From Helicoverpa zea (taxonomy: Eukaryota; Arthropoda; Insecta; Lepidoptera; Noctuidae), in contig NC_061454.1 of the NCBI RefSeq assembly GCF_022581195.2, forward strand, positions 6,696,001 through 6,760,000: a stretch of DNA of 64,000 nucleotides, given 5' to 3'. The notes below the pieces were generated by a model. That model was given only the letters and a program-made list of their open reading frames with translations. It made no database searches and was not told where the DNA came from. Below, in pieces: positions 45,801-56,531 of this stretch (its first letter is position 1; every line of letters starts with the position of its first letter). Both the position numbers and the translations under genes were made by a program.

Positions 45801-48800
45801 GGGTACCAATCTTGCATTTTGCGAGTCGCAGCATCATTACAAAGCAGGGACCAGTAAGTATACTAGCCACCCCCCGCAGGGGTCGGCTCATTATCACGGA
45901 CCCTCGCAGGGTACCAATCATGCATGTTGCGGGTCGTACCATCATTGCAATCTACCCTCGCAGGGTGGCTTTTTGGATCGACTTTCGAAGAGTCGCCATT
46001 ATAACCTTCCCTCGAAGGGAAATGGTAATCACACTCACGCTGAATGGCGTGTGACGCAAAACTCTAAAAGCTCCCTTGGGATATCACGAGTAAATTACAA
46101 TAGGAACCATGTCCAACAGAGGAAACAGAAAGCGTCCAGGACCGCAGGCGGACTTTGATGCGTCCAACAAGGCACGTAAGTTATGACTTTCCAGGCGGGT
46201 TGCCTAACATTATATCAAGACCAATGGAAAGAAATGGGAGCTCCGCCTTTCTTGTCAAAAATAATAACTGGGTATCGCATACCATTGGCCAAGAGCCACC
46301 TTTGATAGATAATGCCAGATTTGACCAGAGAGTCCAAAGAGATGGATGTCGTCATATCCCAAATGATAAAACAAAAAGTTCTATTGATAGCTGCAAATTC
46401 TGCCAGCTTTCTTTCCAATATGTTTCTTGTGCCCAAAAGGCGACGGAAAGAACCGTCCAATACTCAATCTCAAGGTTCTCAACAAGTTCATAATTACGGA
46501 ACCCTTCAGTTTAATAAATGTTTTTCGGGTGCTAGAGTTTCTTCAGAAAGACGAATGGCTGTGCAAGTGGATCTCGCCCAGGCTTACTTCTACCTTCCGG
46601 TAGCCGGAGGTCACAGACATGTTCTTCGACTAGTATACAGAAGAAGACTGCTTCAGATTACGTGCCTACCATTTGGCTTAAGCACGGCACCCAAGACCTT
46701 CGCCACAGTGACCAATTTGGGTGGCTCAAACTTTGAAAACTCAAGGGTTACTTATAATTGTGTATCTCGATTTTCTGGTGGCTCACCAAGATATATTTGC
46801 CTACTTTGGGATCATTTGCACCACGTTTTGGATGGCAAGTGAATAAATCGCAAGCATTATCAACAAGATAATGACAAAACGCACTACGTGACAAACAGCA
46901 CGACAAACTTAGAAGACCTGCATAGCTTGATAGGACTTTTAAACTTCGCAAGTTTTCGTTGTTCCATACGGCAGACTGCATTACCGGGCTCTCCTCACTT
47001 TCCTCAATGCAGTGTTGAACAGCAATCTATACCTACCCTATTCATGGAACCGTGAGCCAAACGGTGAACAAACCATAAAAAGGGTTCTTATAAGTCACGA
47101 TTGAAGTAATGATCATATTTTATAAAAATAACTACGAAAGTAATATACTGACAACATTAGAAATGATATTTTAGAACGATGTCTGTGGAACTTATGCAAT
47201 CTTTTCAAACTTATTTGAAATCAAATATGTATAATAAAGGCCGTAAATTATTTTCTTAATTTTAATGAAATATGTAGTAAATCGTTTACATGTAAAATGA
47301 ACCTAGAAGTCTTGACTGTCATACATAGAACCCTACTTAATTGAAGACCACGATACTAAGAACATTTTACATAAAAATGTGACGTTTTTGTCATCGGTCG
47401 GGTTATACCCACCATTTTGAAAAAGTGTCATTCTTTGGTTACATTGTGGGCTCACGGCTCGGTGAATGGAGTATAGCAATGTTGAACCTACCAGCAGATG
47501 CCTTAGCAGATCTAAAGTGGTGGCTGGTCAGCTGCCACCAAACCTTGGATATTCATTCGCCACTTCCCTGTCACCTTATAACCACGGACGCCTCCGATGT
47601 AGGATGGGGGCACAACTGAACGGAACTCCCGTAATGGGTTCATGGAACGAGAGAGAAAAAGGCTTTCACTGCGATCTGAAAGAGATGCTTGCAGTATTAA
47701 CTGGAAAATCACGGCAAGTTGCTAAAGAGATCAACAGCCATTTTTCAATGCAAAAATGGGACTGTGGTGTCATATCTAAGAAATCAAGGTGGCACCCGAT
47801 CAAGGAGCCTACCGAACTTGACGTACAGAGTATTCAGTTATCTTGAGCTGTATCAAATCTATCACGTCGTGAATCATATACCAGCCCTATTCAACAGTCA
47901 GGCAGACCATCTCTCCCGACACAAACCTCCACCGGAGTGGCATCTTGTATCAGCAGTGGACCTACTTGCCTCGAAGCGAGCCCAGGGACACATAGTTGTG
48001 TACTACGTGCCCCTAGATCTGAAGGACCCGAAAGCGGGGTTCCACGATGCCTTTTTCTCAAGTTTTGACTTACCCGCTAGCATGGGTATTACCGCCACCT
48101 TACCTTATACCGTAGGTCCTCAGTCATCTCAATTCAGGAACGGGAGTTAATCTCATAGTAGTTCCTTCGGTGGCACCAGGTATTTTGGCGAGCAGATTTG
48201 AAGTCCCGATCATTAGCAGTACCCTACACACTGATGAACCTCGAGCAGAAACCGATAGACACAGCAACGGGGATACCCCCTGCCAAGGTCAGGGAAATGG
48301 GGGGGGGGGAGGAGGGACAAGGAGTCTCTCCGACTGAAGTCTTCTTCAATCCACACGCAACACTTATCAATCAGCTTGGAGTCGATGGTTAAATTGGGGC
48401 GAAAAGTATGAAATTGGATCCTATGAATCCTTGAATCCCTATTTGGACCTATACTTACCCAATTTTTAGCAGACTTACACATAGTAAATAAACTAACATA
48501 CAATACTATTTTATTACACAAGTCAGTTATAGCTACACTATGCAATGCAGAAACCACTGGAGAGCTAGGTTCACACGTTCTAGTCGGACACAATTTAAAA
48601 TCAATAGCGCTGAGCAAACCTGTTCCCCGGGAAGCCGTCCATCTGGAATAATGACCAATTGGTAACCTACTTAAGTGCAGTAAACGTAGACGAGAATAAT
48701 CCATTTGCAACTTCCAGGCACACTGCTGCTCTTTCTTTTGCTAGCTTGTTTCGGAAAGGCGAGTCCATGATCTTTCCTTGCTTGCAATAGACCCAGAACA

Positions 48801-50191
48801 TTTCAAAAACAACAAAGATAATTTAATCTTATGGCCAGTCTTTGGCTCTAAGACCGACAGTTCTAGTCATAGGCAGTCGGGTTGTTGTTTGATGGATAAT
48901 CAGGAAAATATAAATCTAAGTCCAGTGTATTGGGTCAGAAAGACTAAAGCCTTGTTAGAAGATAGACGGACATCGGCTAATTCCTTAAATTTATTTATAT
49001 CCGTTAGAGGCCAACCGAAGGCAGGCACCCGAACGATGATGCGGGTGGATTAAGACATTGTTAAAAGAGGCAGGAATAACTACAACCCCAGGAAGCTTCC
49101 ACTCGGCGGTAGCGTCAAAATCTGTGTTGACAATATACTTTTGGACGATATATTAGCAAAGGGTAATTGGCGATCAGGCAATACATTTGCCCATTTTTAC
49201 AGAAGGGAAAGATACCCACTAAATAGAAGTAGCAAGTTATCTCGATTATTTAATTAATCCAGCTGATTAATGTCTATATTTTTGTTACTATTGTTATTAA
49301 GAAGTATCGCAATGTTTTTGTTAATTACTATTAGAAAATGAAATCAATTTTGCTTTTGTTCTTGCATCTCTCTTTTAATTTTTATTACTCATCCTTCGAG
49401 CCCATTTCCCAACTATGTTGGGGTCGGCTTTCAGTCTAACAGGATGTAGCTGAGTACCAGTACCAGTTAACTTTGATTACATTAGTATTCCAGGACGCAA
49501 TACACATACTTACATGTGATTACTCGTGTACCTAAGTACCTATTTACATACACAATTTCATTGTGCTTTTGCTCACATTGGCGTCCACTTCCACCAGGCG
49601 ATAACAAACACGTCTCAAACTAGTAAGCTTCAAATAACGGTCAAGAATTTAATAGCAGCGTTTTACCTGAAATAAAACGCATATTAAATACTTACCTTAT
49701 TTGAAGCTTACATTTTAATTTCTGCCTGGTGTTTTCGACTCAATGACGAACTGTGGCCGCCGAGAACACTCGTCGCCTCCTGCCTGGTGGGGAGTGAAAC
49801 TGGTCGGTGTGCGAGAGAGATGCAAGATATGGGGTAGAAAAGGACGGAGATAAAAGCGGAAAACACGTAGGTGCCTATCTCAAACTAGTAAGCTTCAAAT
49901 AAGGTAAGTATTTAATATGCGTTTTATTTCAGGTAAAACGCTGCTATTAACGCATTTCATTTAATGTGATTATGAACGACACACCCGATATATGCATGTA
50001 AGCCAAAAAGAAAAATAGTCACAAATATTATTTTTTCAGTTCGCAGAGAGGAGTCAATACCTCGTTGGGCCTATGACCTGGAATTGAGGAGAATAGAGGT
50101 GGAGACCCGACTCACAGAAGCAGTGGAGGGGATGCTTGGGGTTTTAAGAGACATTCGGGACGACTACCGCCGGCAAACAAACCGGGAATGA
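42888..50191 (+). CDS. Harbinger Myb/SANT-like accessory protein
   Basis: Five coding exons: 42888-43088, 43323-43502, 43630-43993, 44146-44214 and 50040-50191, totalling 966 nt, 321 residues. Residues about 3-90 form a Myb/SANT-type trihelix domain (VSLRQMELLLEFAH, WRSISVALN, DQWRR then YWIEFKAKTKGKA), the kind found in regulatory protein zeste and Harbinger partner proteins. Next is a Pro/Ser/Thr linker and six tandem copies of a nine-residue repeat (VEQMPAAEA and variants). The C-terminus is a charged helix (WAYDLELRRIEVETRL) ending RRQTNRE. In this superfamily the Myb-like partner carries the transposase into the nucleus and to the element ends. The last intron is 5.8 kb because a DIRS retrotransposon sits in it, yet its splice sites (G|GTTAAT and TTTTTTCAG) remain intact. 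Confidence 0.85.
43798..43959 (+). repeat. 27-bp coding minisatellite (six copies)
   Basis: Six direct repeats of 27 bp starting 'gtggagcagatgcctgctg', in frame, giving VEQ(M/T)PAAEA six times. Copies differ by a few bases. It lies inside exon 3 of the Harbinger Myb-like gene, in its linker, and is likely to vary in copy number. Confidence 0.93.
45301..45696 (+). repeat. 99-bp tandem repeat in DIRS gag region
   Basis: Copies beginning 'cggccttgaaagacttgg' start at 45301, 45400, 45499 and 45598, an exact 99-bp period (33 codons), so reading frame is kept from copy to copy. Copies are more than 95% alike, and the last one merges into the second array. Confidence 0.92.
45667..46158 (+). pseudogene. 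DIRS gag-like open frame
   Basis: A 163-codon open frame made of His-, Cys- and Gln-rich repeats (SKYTSHPPQGS repeated three times), followed by a basic end (VQQRKQKASRTAGG). It lacks a proper upstream start; the 99-bp array just before it carries stops in this frame. No known fold. The position ahead of the reverse transcriptase fits the gag-like first gene of DIRS elements. Confidence 0.6.
45681..46004 (+). repeat. 108-bp tandem repeat in DIRS gag region
   Basis: Copies beginning 'cggacccgcgcagggtacc' start at 45681, 45789 and 45897, a 108-bp period (36 codons). In the plus frame they read GTSKYTSHPPQGS and AQGTNLAFCESQHHY, with His/Cys-rich content. The frame stays open to 46158. This is likely the gag-like N-terminal part of the element. 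Confidence 0.88.
46170..46850 (+). pseudogene. DIRS reverse transcriptase, broken
   Basis: The frame shifts between overlapping open stretches. Diagnostic pieces are SNMFLVPKR, VQVDLAQAYFYLPVAGG and LLQITCLPFGLSTAPKTFATVTN, the DIRS-type palm strands. The catalytic YLDD-like segment that should follow is scrambled by shifts and stops. Upstream EPPLIDNARFD-type sequence is in another frame. The domain belongs to the reverse transcriptase/RNase H polyprotein of DIRS elements. This copy cannot make a full enzyme. Confidence 0.85.
47420..47960 (+). pseudogene. DIRS RNase H region, broken
   Basis: Pieces read LADLKWWLVSCHQTLDIH, LITTDASDVGWG and, in another frame, AQLNGTPVMGSWNERE then HCDLKEMLAVL. 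The Asp in TTDASDVGWG and the Glu in LKEMLAV match RNase H catalytic strands of DIRS/LTR elements. A frameshift lies between GWG and AQLNG near 47615. Confidence 0.8.
48430..49260 (+). pseudogene. DIRS tyrosine recombinase, broken
   Basis: Fragments in several frames: TYNTILLHKSV-like at 48500, then LAIDPEHFKNNKDNLILWP, VFGSKTDSSSHRQSG, NLSPVYWVRKTKALLED and LFISVRGQPKAGTRT, then SFHSAVASK, and a GNW-type end. These match the catalytic domain of DIRS recombinases, which integrate the circular DNA copy. At least one frameshift at about 49055 and several stops break it. Confidence 0.82.
49385..49612 (+). repeat. Common moth repeat inside DIRS 3' region
   Basis: Contains 'ccttcgagcccatttccca', 'actatgttggggtcggctt' and 'cagtctaacaggatgtagc', a phrase set seen in many lepidopteran repeats and again near 21790. 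It lies between the recombinase remnant and the internal complementary region, so it is either a later insertion or part of this DIRS lineage. Confidence 0.5.
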
Positions 50192-51380
50192 TTACCTACT
50201 GCGTTGGTCTAGTTGTCGTTCCGAATGTTGCAAACAATGTATCCTCCGCGGCCCCCCCCTCTATCTTTTGGGTCCAATGTTTAAAAACGTCAGCGGTTTT
50301 ACCCATGCCCATAGGACCCCTTGTAAGTGGATGTCTACACCCTACGTTGTGATTGTTAATTAGTTTTTATATTAAAAAAGATTTTAATTAGAATAATTAT
50401 TATTAAGTGAAATTTTAAATAATGTTGTACCTTTTATTCTAAGAATAAATAGCGTTTATAAGACTTAACTAGTTTTATTTTAGGTACTTACCCTATTCAT
50501 TTTACTAGGAGCTACTGCCTATCTTACCTGATCAACTCAGTTAAAACAAAACTCCTTGGTAAGACTGGTTATTGGTAATTCAAACTCAAACTAAAATTAT
50601 ATTTTATTTATTTAAAATAGGCGCATAAAAGTTCACAAGTAGAAAAGCTCTTGCGAAATGTCAAGCTAGTTGCACGGTTCCAAGGAGTGGGTCTCATGGA
50701 GAAGAACCGGCAAGAAACTCCATAGACACTCTTTTAAAAAAAATCAATTTTTTACAATAATTTTCATATAGTGCTAGTTATCCCTGAGAAAGTTATACAA
50801 TGCAAGTGAAGCTAATGTATTGAATGAATAAATTATATAAAACTATTTTAATGCAACTATGTTAAGAGGAAATTAAATTATATAATTCAAATAATGTTAC
50901 TTGGTAAGCCAAGTTTTGAAATAGGTACCGCATCCTGCGGCTCGTTCAGCTCGCCTTGGTGGGGAAGTGCTGGGAATCTTGCACCTCGCATGCCCGTGGT
51001 CGCCGGGGAAGCCACATGTGAAGAAAGAAAAAAAAATGAGTTATTTTAACGACAGTCATCCCAATCAAATAAAATGGTTTTAAGTAAATATTTAAACTTT
51101 AGTTCTTACACATAGTGTTGCCGAATGTCCCGATTTTCAGGGTTTTGGGTCTGGGTCTGGGGGCGCCTCGCGATTTGTACCTGAAAAAAATAAAAATATA
51201 TATAAATTTAGGTAATCGATATAAAACTATACTTGCACTAATAGCGTAGAAAGCATTGATTAAACATTTAAAATTACACTATTTATCTTATATAGTTTTG
51301 AAAAATTTAATAAATAATTTTAAAGTATTACTCACTAAATAGATAAATATTCTTAAACCATTAATAATGCCAGGAAGAGT
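50192..51380. other. Harbinger spacer between its two genes, with repeats
   Basis: No gene. A repeat at about 50600-50770 contains 'gcgcataaaagttcacaag', 'ctcatggagaagaaccggc' and 'aagaaactcc', a familiar moth interspersed repeat. A GC-rich patch lies at 50930-51010. The two Harbinger genes converge here, so both poly(A) sites should be inside this stretch. Confidence 0.5.
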
Positions 51381-53694
51381 TTATAAATTAGTCCTGGTAT
51401 TCCATAATCTTTGGACTAGAATATCTCTGGTCCTTGAATTATCTAGATTTGCTGCAGCTCTAATCTGTTGGGAGATTTGGCTCTGTTCCAAATAGTCAGA
51501 CTCTTCACTCTCAGGCTCCGGCAGAGGAACATTGTGTATGTTTGCTATATTGTGTAGTACAACACATGCATTCACAATTTTAGCCACAGTCACTGGGTCA
51601 TAGTGAAGAACCCTATGTGCTAATAAACAGCGCCAACGATTCTTTAATACACCTATGCAACGCTCAACGGTATTGCGAACTTTGCAATGCAGTGTGGTGT
51701 AATGTTCCTCTGGTGAACCGACAGCAGCCTCTAATATAGGTGTCATCATCCAAGGGCGTTGTGCATATCCAGAATCACCTGAAATTTCAGTAATATAAGT
51801 AAAATACCTGTTTTATTTGAAAATACTTGACAAATACAATCCAATATTTATATACCTAATAGCCAACAATGCTCCCCAGATCTTTCCAATCCTTCTAGGT
51901 GAGATTTAATGCAGCATTGGTTCCACACAAATGAATCATGTGATGCACCTCCATAGGATGCATCAACATGCAGTATTTGCAAATTCGCATCACAAATCTG
52001 CAATAGATAGGTATAACATACTGTACAGTCAGCCATCAGCGCAAGTGCCAAAACCAAACAACTTGACATGGATCTTTTATCATTGATCTTTTTTTGTAAA
52101 TAATTGTCGTACAAATTCTGGTCTACGCTGCCCTATGCGTCGAATGGTAGATACCTACAATAAAGCATTTATTGATATTGACATTTTTGTATGCTCTAAG
52201 TCCAAATTTAAGAATGATGTAATGAAACTGTTATTGGAAGTTGAATTAAATTGAATTTATTTATTTTATACCTACATATTACTCTTTGATTATAATATTA
52301 TTATCATTATATTGAATTGAATATGTACGATTATGATCTTGATGTTTAATATGACTTGATTTTGTGCTGTATTGTTTTAATGTTAAATTGGATTTTGTAT
52401 AATTTTATTGTTTATTATTGTGATTATGATGGTGATTTGATTTTGTTTCGTTTTGCAGTACCTATTTTAATTAATTATTTATTTGTAATGTTTTAATACC
52501 ATTGCTATGTATAGTATTTATTGAATTAATAATGCTCATTTGGTGGCACTCATTACCTAATATTTTTGTTAAAATGAGGATAATGCAGTGGGCCACAATA
52601 TTGTTATCACTCACCCTTATTGTTAATTTATTAGTATGTATTGTATATTGTGGTTGTTAATTGTCCCTAAATAAATAAAATAAAAATCTTTTATACATAT
52701 ATGTTAAAAAGTATTGATTGATTATACAGTAAGAAAAAAAATTGTGATAGAACATTAAAAAATGTGTTTAATACTCACCAGCAAAACATTTAATGAATGA
52801 TAATGTTTTCTATTAAAAAAAGCTTCTTCATGGTCAGTGGGCCTTATTATAGCAACATGGGTTCCATCAATGCACCCAATAACTCCTGGGAATCCAAATT
52901 TTTCCATAAACCTGAAAAATACATTATTTCATGTTTATTACATATAAGGTAGAAAACAATTACATATATGATTAAAATAATATATAGCTAACATACACTC
53001 TCATGGTGGATTCCCGTTCTTGTTGAGTGGAAGGAAACTTTATGTACTTGAGTAGCACGTCCCGTACATTGAGAGCATCGGTTACCTCATGTAGGCACCT
53101 ACTAAATGTAGGTTGAGACATGTTGCAAATGAATGAGGAGCTTCGTTGGTATGATCCATTTGCATAAAAGTTTAGGACTGCCAATATCTACACATAACAA
53201 AATTTGATGTTAGGTACAAAGTTTATCATCATAATTATTAATATTACTCCATCATCATTTCAGTGTTTAAGAATAACATTATTAATTTACGTAATACTAG
53301 CTTCCACTCGCGGCTTTCTACATACTTACCAAATTTCAACCAAATCTGTCCAACCGTTTTTGCGTGATTGAGTAACAAACATACATCCATACTTACATTC
53401 TCACAAACTTTCATATTTATAAGTAGGATTGGTATTTATTCAACTTTTTAGGTTATAAATTCATACTTTTAGCTCAATTGCAACAGCAGTGTTTCGTTGA
53501 GCACGTTGCAGAAATGGACGTAACTCTGCCAAAACTTGCTGAAACCCTGATTTGTTGACACGGAAATTTGCCATGAATTCCTTCTCCGGTAAATCCAGAG
53601 AATTGTTGCAATCCCGCAGTCGACGTTTCTGGATTCTGGACAAACTTCGTTTTCTCTCTTCGTCCGCAAATGCCAGCAAAAATGCACGCGACAT
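51381..53694 (-). CDS. HARBI1-like PIF/Harbinger transposase
   Basis: Five coding exons: 53467-53694, 52997-53187, 52779-52911, 51856-51997 and 51381-51778, totalling 1092 nt, 363 residues (human HARBI1 is 349). The start is the ATG of MSRAFLLAFADEE, just after an ACAG that may be a 5' UTR splice acceptor. The N-terminus carries a helix-turn-helix (LAVLNFYANGSYQRSSS, MSQPTFSRCLHEV). The DDE nuclease has Asp155 in GVIGCIDGTH, Asp205 in YGGASHDSFVW and Glu270 in RNTVERCIGVLKNRW. GDSGYAQRPWMMTP is a conserved link. Enzymes of this family cut out and reinsert the element at TWA sites and work with the Myb-like protein coded on the other strand. All three catalytic acids and all splice sites are intact. 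Confidence 0.93.
53290..53420 (+). repeat. Interspersed repeat fragment in transposase intron 1
   Basis: 'actagcttccactcgcggc' followed by 'ccgtttttgcgtgattgag' and 'ttataagtaggatt', a variant of the moth repeat family seen at 6221 and 32960. Intronic, non-coding. Confidence 0.5.
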
Positions 53695-54368
53695 TCTGTA
53701 ACACAAAAAAGATAAAACAAATTAAAATAATACAATTAAAAATAACACTATTAAAAAAGGAACGACTCAGGGTTTATATTTCTATCGTATTCGCAAAATT
53801 AGAGAAATCTTATATGTCTGATGCAACAATAGAGTATAGACATCCCAGTGATGATTACCAAAATCGGGCATAAAACACTGCTATTTGTAGTGTATTTAAA
53901 AAAATGTCAGTGGCTGTCAATTTGATGTCCACTCATTGCCCGCTGGGCTTACGAAATCGCAATTTAACGTTCATCGATACAGAAACAGCTGTCAAAATGA
54001 TCTACGGTGGACATCAGACGCTGTCGGTGCTCATGACGTCATCGCAGTTGGTAACTGGCGTTAGCAAATAAGAAAATAGCGGTTTGACAGTTTACCGATG
54101 TATACTTTACCAAATGATGATAACTGCGAGCTGTCAGTGGAGTTAGCGAATAAGGCCCCATGTCAACAATTATGACATGTGTAAAATGTCAACTTGTAGC
54201 TGTCACTGTCAGCAGATAGACGTTACTTAGATTTCAGTTGCCAGGGATAAAAAATCTTTAAGCTCTTTGCACACGGAGCAAGTCCTTGGTAAGTCTGCGA
54301 CAGTGGATATTTATTAAGTTTGTATCCCCCTGTCAAAATTCAGAGGTACTCACTAAATGGTTCAGTTA

Positions 54369-54569
54369 GGCCGCGAACGCACAGGCAGGTGGCTTGCTTA
54401 GCGCCTAGTGCCTAGCGGCTTTCATCCTGGGTATTCGACTAGCTAGGCGCTAAGCGCGCAGTGCAGCCGGTCGCGTTCATTTTAGAACGTTCGTTTTACT
54501 GGGCTACTCGCTAGGTGACGCGCTAGACACTAGGCGCTAAGCAAGCCACCTGCCTGTGCGTTCGCGGCC
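54369..54569. mobile_element. PIF/Harbinger-type MITE, TTA duplication
   Basis: 201 bp with inverted ends that are identical over about 42 bases, beginning 'ggccgcgaacgcacaggc' (54369-54410 against 54528-54569). The 3-bp duplication TTA flanks it at 54366-54368 and 54570-54572. TTA duplications are typical of PIF/Harbinger MITEs. Its ends do not match those of the large Harbinger element 214 bp to the left, so it belongs to a different family. Confidence 0.92.
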
Positions 54570-54949
54570 TTACTAATTTCGACAATTGAAATTGCATCAA
54601 TATTTATATCTTAAAAATGGGCACTAAAACAGGCCCCTGGCGAACTCCATAACTATTGTACTTCAGGATTGTTCACAGTTAAATGAATTAAGGTGTGAAA
54701 TAGAAGAGAACTTGTTGACCCTTACATTATATAAATATCGAGTTTGATTTTATCGTAAACTACACACTAAACGTATATAATATTTAATAATCAGATTAAA
54801 ATTTTATGGCATACATAGATACTACCTGATATATTTTCCATAATCTTGTAACGAGCGGGCTACACAAGTAACACAGGTAAAGGGAATTTCAGTACATTCA
54901 TCCTGGGCTACGACTAGATGAAGTTTGATTAGCACAGCACACATTAGGA

Positions 54950-55110
54950 CTTTTATTTTTTTTTCCGACGTCAAAAACCCCTCCCGCTGTGGGTTAGCAG
55001 CGGTGAGGGAGTGTCAGACTCTTACTGACTAAAAACCGTCGTGTTCCGTCATAGGCCTTTTATGTACCAGGGCCGCGGTATCTCTTTCGAACAACCCGCA
55101 GCAGCACACA
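54950..55110 (+). repeat. LINE-type 3' fragment
   Basis: Contains 'ccgacgtcaaaaacccctc', 'gtgggttagcagcggtgag' and 'ccgcggtatctctttcgaa'. These are familiar phrases from a moth LINE 3' region (class by memory only). No coding part remains here. Confidence 0.5.
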
Positions 55111-55175
55111 TTAGGACTCAAACCGAAAGAATAACAGGCCTAACAGGCCTGGCTAACGTTTCTTAGGATCCACAC

Positions 55176-56523
55176 CAGTGGCGGATTTACAAATTTGCCG
55201 CTAGTAGGTCATTCAATTTTTGCCGCCCCTAATGATTGTGAACTTAGTGATATTTCTGTCAGTTACTAGATTATTTTTGCAACCCGCTATGTAACGAAGA
55301 GTTTAATGTTGACCTAACAAGTTTATCTGACAGCGACTTTAAAGCGTAAAACCTCTGTAACTTTTAAACGGCTCAATTGATTTTCATGAAACATGTTTAA
55401 GAACACTCGCCCGTAAAACACCTGTAATACAAAAAAAAAATTGAAATCGGTTCATTCGTTCGGGTACTATGATCAGTGGCGTACGCCGCATCGGGTGGCA
55501 CCCGGGGCGGACTACCTATTGAGCACCCCCCAAAAAAAAAACGACACAATATAATCACGGACTAAAATTGTAATTGAAGTACTTAAAAATCGTGTAGAAA
55601 TCATTCATGGTGCTTTTTGCTAGGTTTAACATAAAGAAACCGGAGTCATACCACTGCAAAGTTATAAAGCGCTAGCTAGTTTTATAAAAACCAGTGTCAA
55701 GTAAAAAAGCCGCGAGCGCAAAATTTTTAAGTTTTAGAACAGTAAAGTACCAAAACGAGTTTATAAAACCGGCTTAAAGCGAAAAAGTCGCGAGCGTAGC
55801 GAGCGTGAAATTTTTTAGTTTTGGGACACAAACGTACCCAAACAAGTGTGAAAAAAAATCACTGCAAAGAGAAGAAGCCGCGAGCGTAGCGAGCGCGAAA
55901 TTTGTGATTTTTGGGACGCAATGATATCTAAAGAAATTAGAAAAAAGTAACTGTAACAAAAATACTCAAACAAGTTTGAAAAATACCAATGTAAAGTGAA
56001 AAAGTTGCGAGCTCAACGAGCGCGAAATTTTTTGAGTTTTGGGACACAAAAGCGAAATTATTTGGGACACAAAAGTCCTCCACCTCCTGAACAGCTTATA
56101 AATCGTCAGCGTAGAGCGTCAGTTGTTTTTGCTACTTCAGTGCTTTAACTTTTTGTTAGATTGGACTCAAAGAGCGCAGAATAAACCAGAAATGATGAAG
56201 GAACCGCGAGCGAAGCGAGCGGATTTTTCAATTTATTTTTATTGAAATTAGTTCGCTCTCAAAGGACATGTTAAATCGTGGAGCCGTAGCAGTTACAGTT
56301 ACAGTTTATTGAAATGCTATTGGAATATTTTAAAATTCATGATCACATAAGCCTAAGTATATATTACAGTGCGTTTATTAATCGTTTATTTATATATGGA
56401 TTGTGTACTCGTATAATTTTATTATACAAAAAAAACTGTAAACAAATTAGCAAAATTTGCCGCCCCTCTAAATCTGCCGCCCTAGGCACTGGCCTACTTG
56501 GCCTATTGGTAAATCCGCCACTG
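55176..56523. mobile_element. Non-autonomous hAT element, complete
   Basis: 1348 bp with perfect 15-bp ends 'cagtggcggatttac' / 'gtaaatccgccactg' and an exact 8-bp duplication 'atccacac' (55168-55175 and 56524-56531). Inside are several 'gcgagcgtagcgagcg' units (about 55789, 55881 and 56207, plus a degenerate one near 56007). A second hAT-like end, 'cagtggcgtacgccgc', at 55476 carries 'gtggcacccggggcggac', shared with the 36.8-kb element. No intact transposase. Confidence 0.9.
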
Positions 56524-56531
56524 ATCCACAC

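Larger units (their letters stand above)
44639..49950 (+). mobile_element. DIRS-like tyrosine-recombinase retrotransposon, decayed
   Basis: Inverted terminal repeats of 162 bp lie at 44656-44817 and 49741-49902. An internal complementary region at 49613-49710 is the reverse complement of the left outer end (49613-49654) joined to that of the right outer end (49655-49710). This arrangement is diagnostic of DIRS1-type elements, which replicate through a circle. In order: tandem coding repeats of a gag-like region, a reverse transcriptase, an RNase H piece and a tyrosine recombinase, all broken by stops and shifts. It lies in the last intron of the Myb-like gene. DIRS elements normally make no target duplication, and none is seen. 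Confidence 0.9.
42403..54155. mobile_element. Autonomous PIF/Harbinger transposon, DIRS nested inside
   Basis: It contains both genes typical of the superfamily, a Myb/SANT-like DNA-binding protein (+) and a HARBI1-like DDE transposase (-), in convergent orientation, each with a closed reading frame. Candidate inverted ends are 'ccttattcgctaact' (42403-42417) and 'agttagcgaataagg' (54141-54155), perfect over 15 bases. Nearby subterminal words ('tggacatcag', 'cagctgtca') occur at both ends. A clean 3-bp TTA duplication is not visible, so the outermost bases are uncertain. Without the DIRS insert the element would be about 6.4 kb. Confidence 0.78.

Noticed and set aside
44639..49950. LTR retrotransposon or retrovirus-like element
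   Set aside because: The terminal repeats are inverted, there is an internal complementary region, and the recombinase is of the tyrosine type, so it is a DIRS element, not an LTR element.
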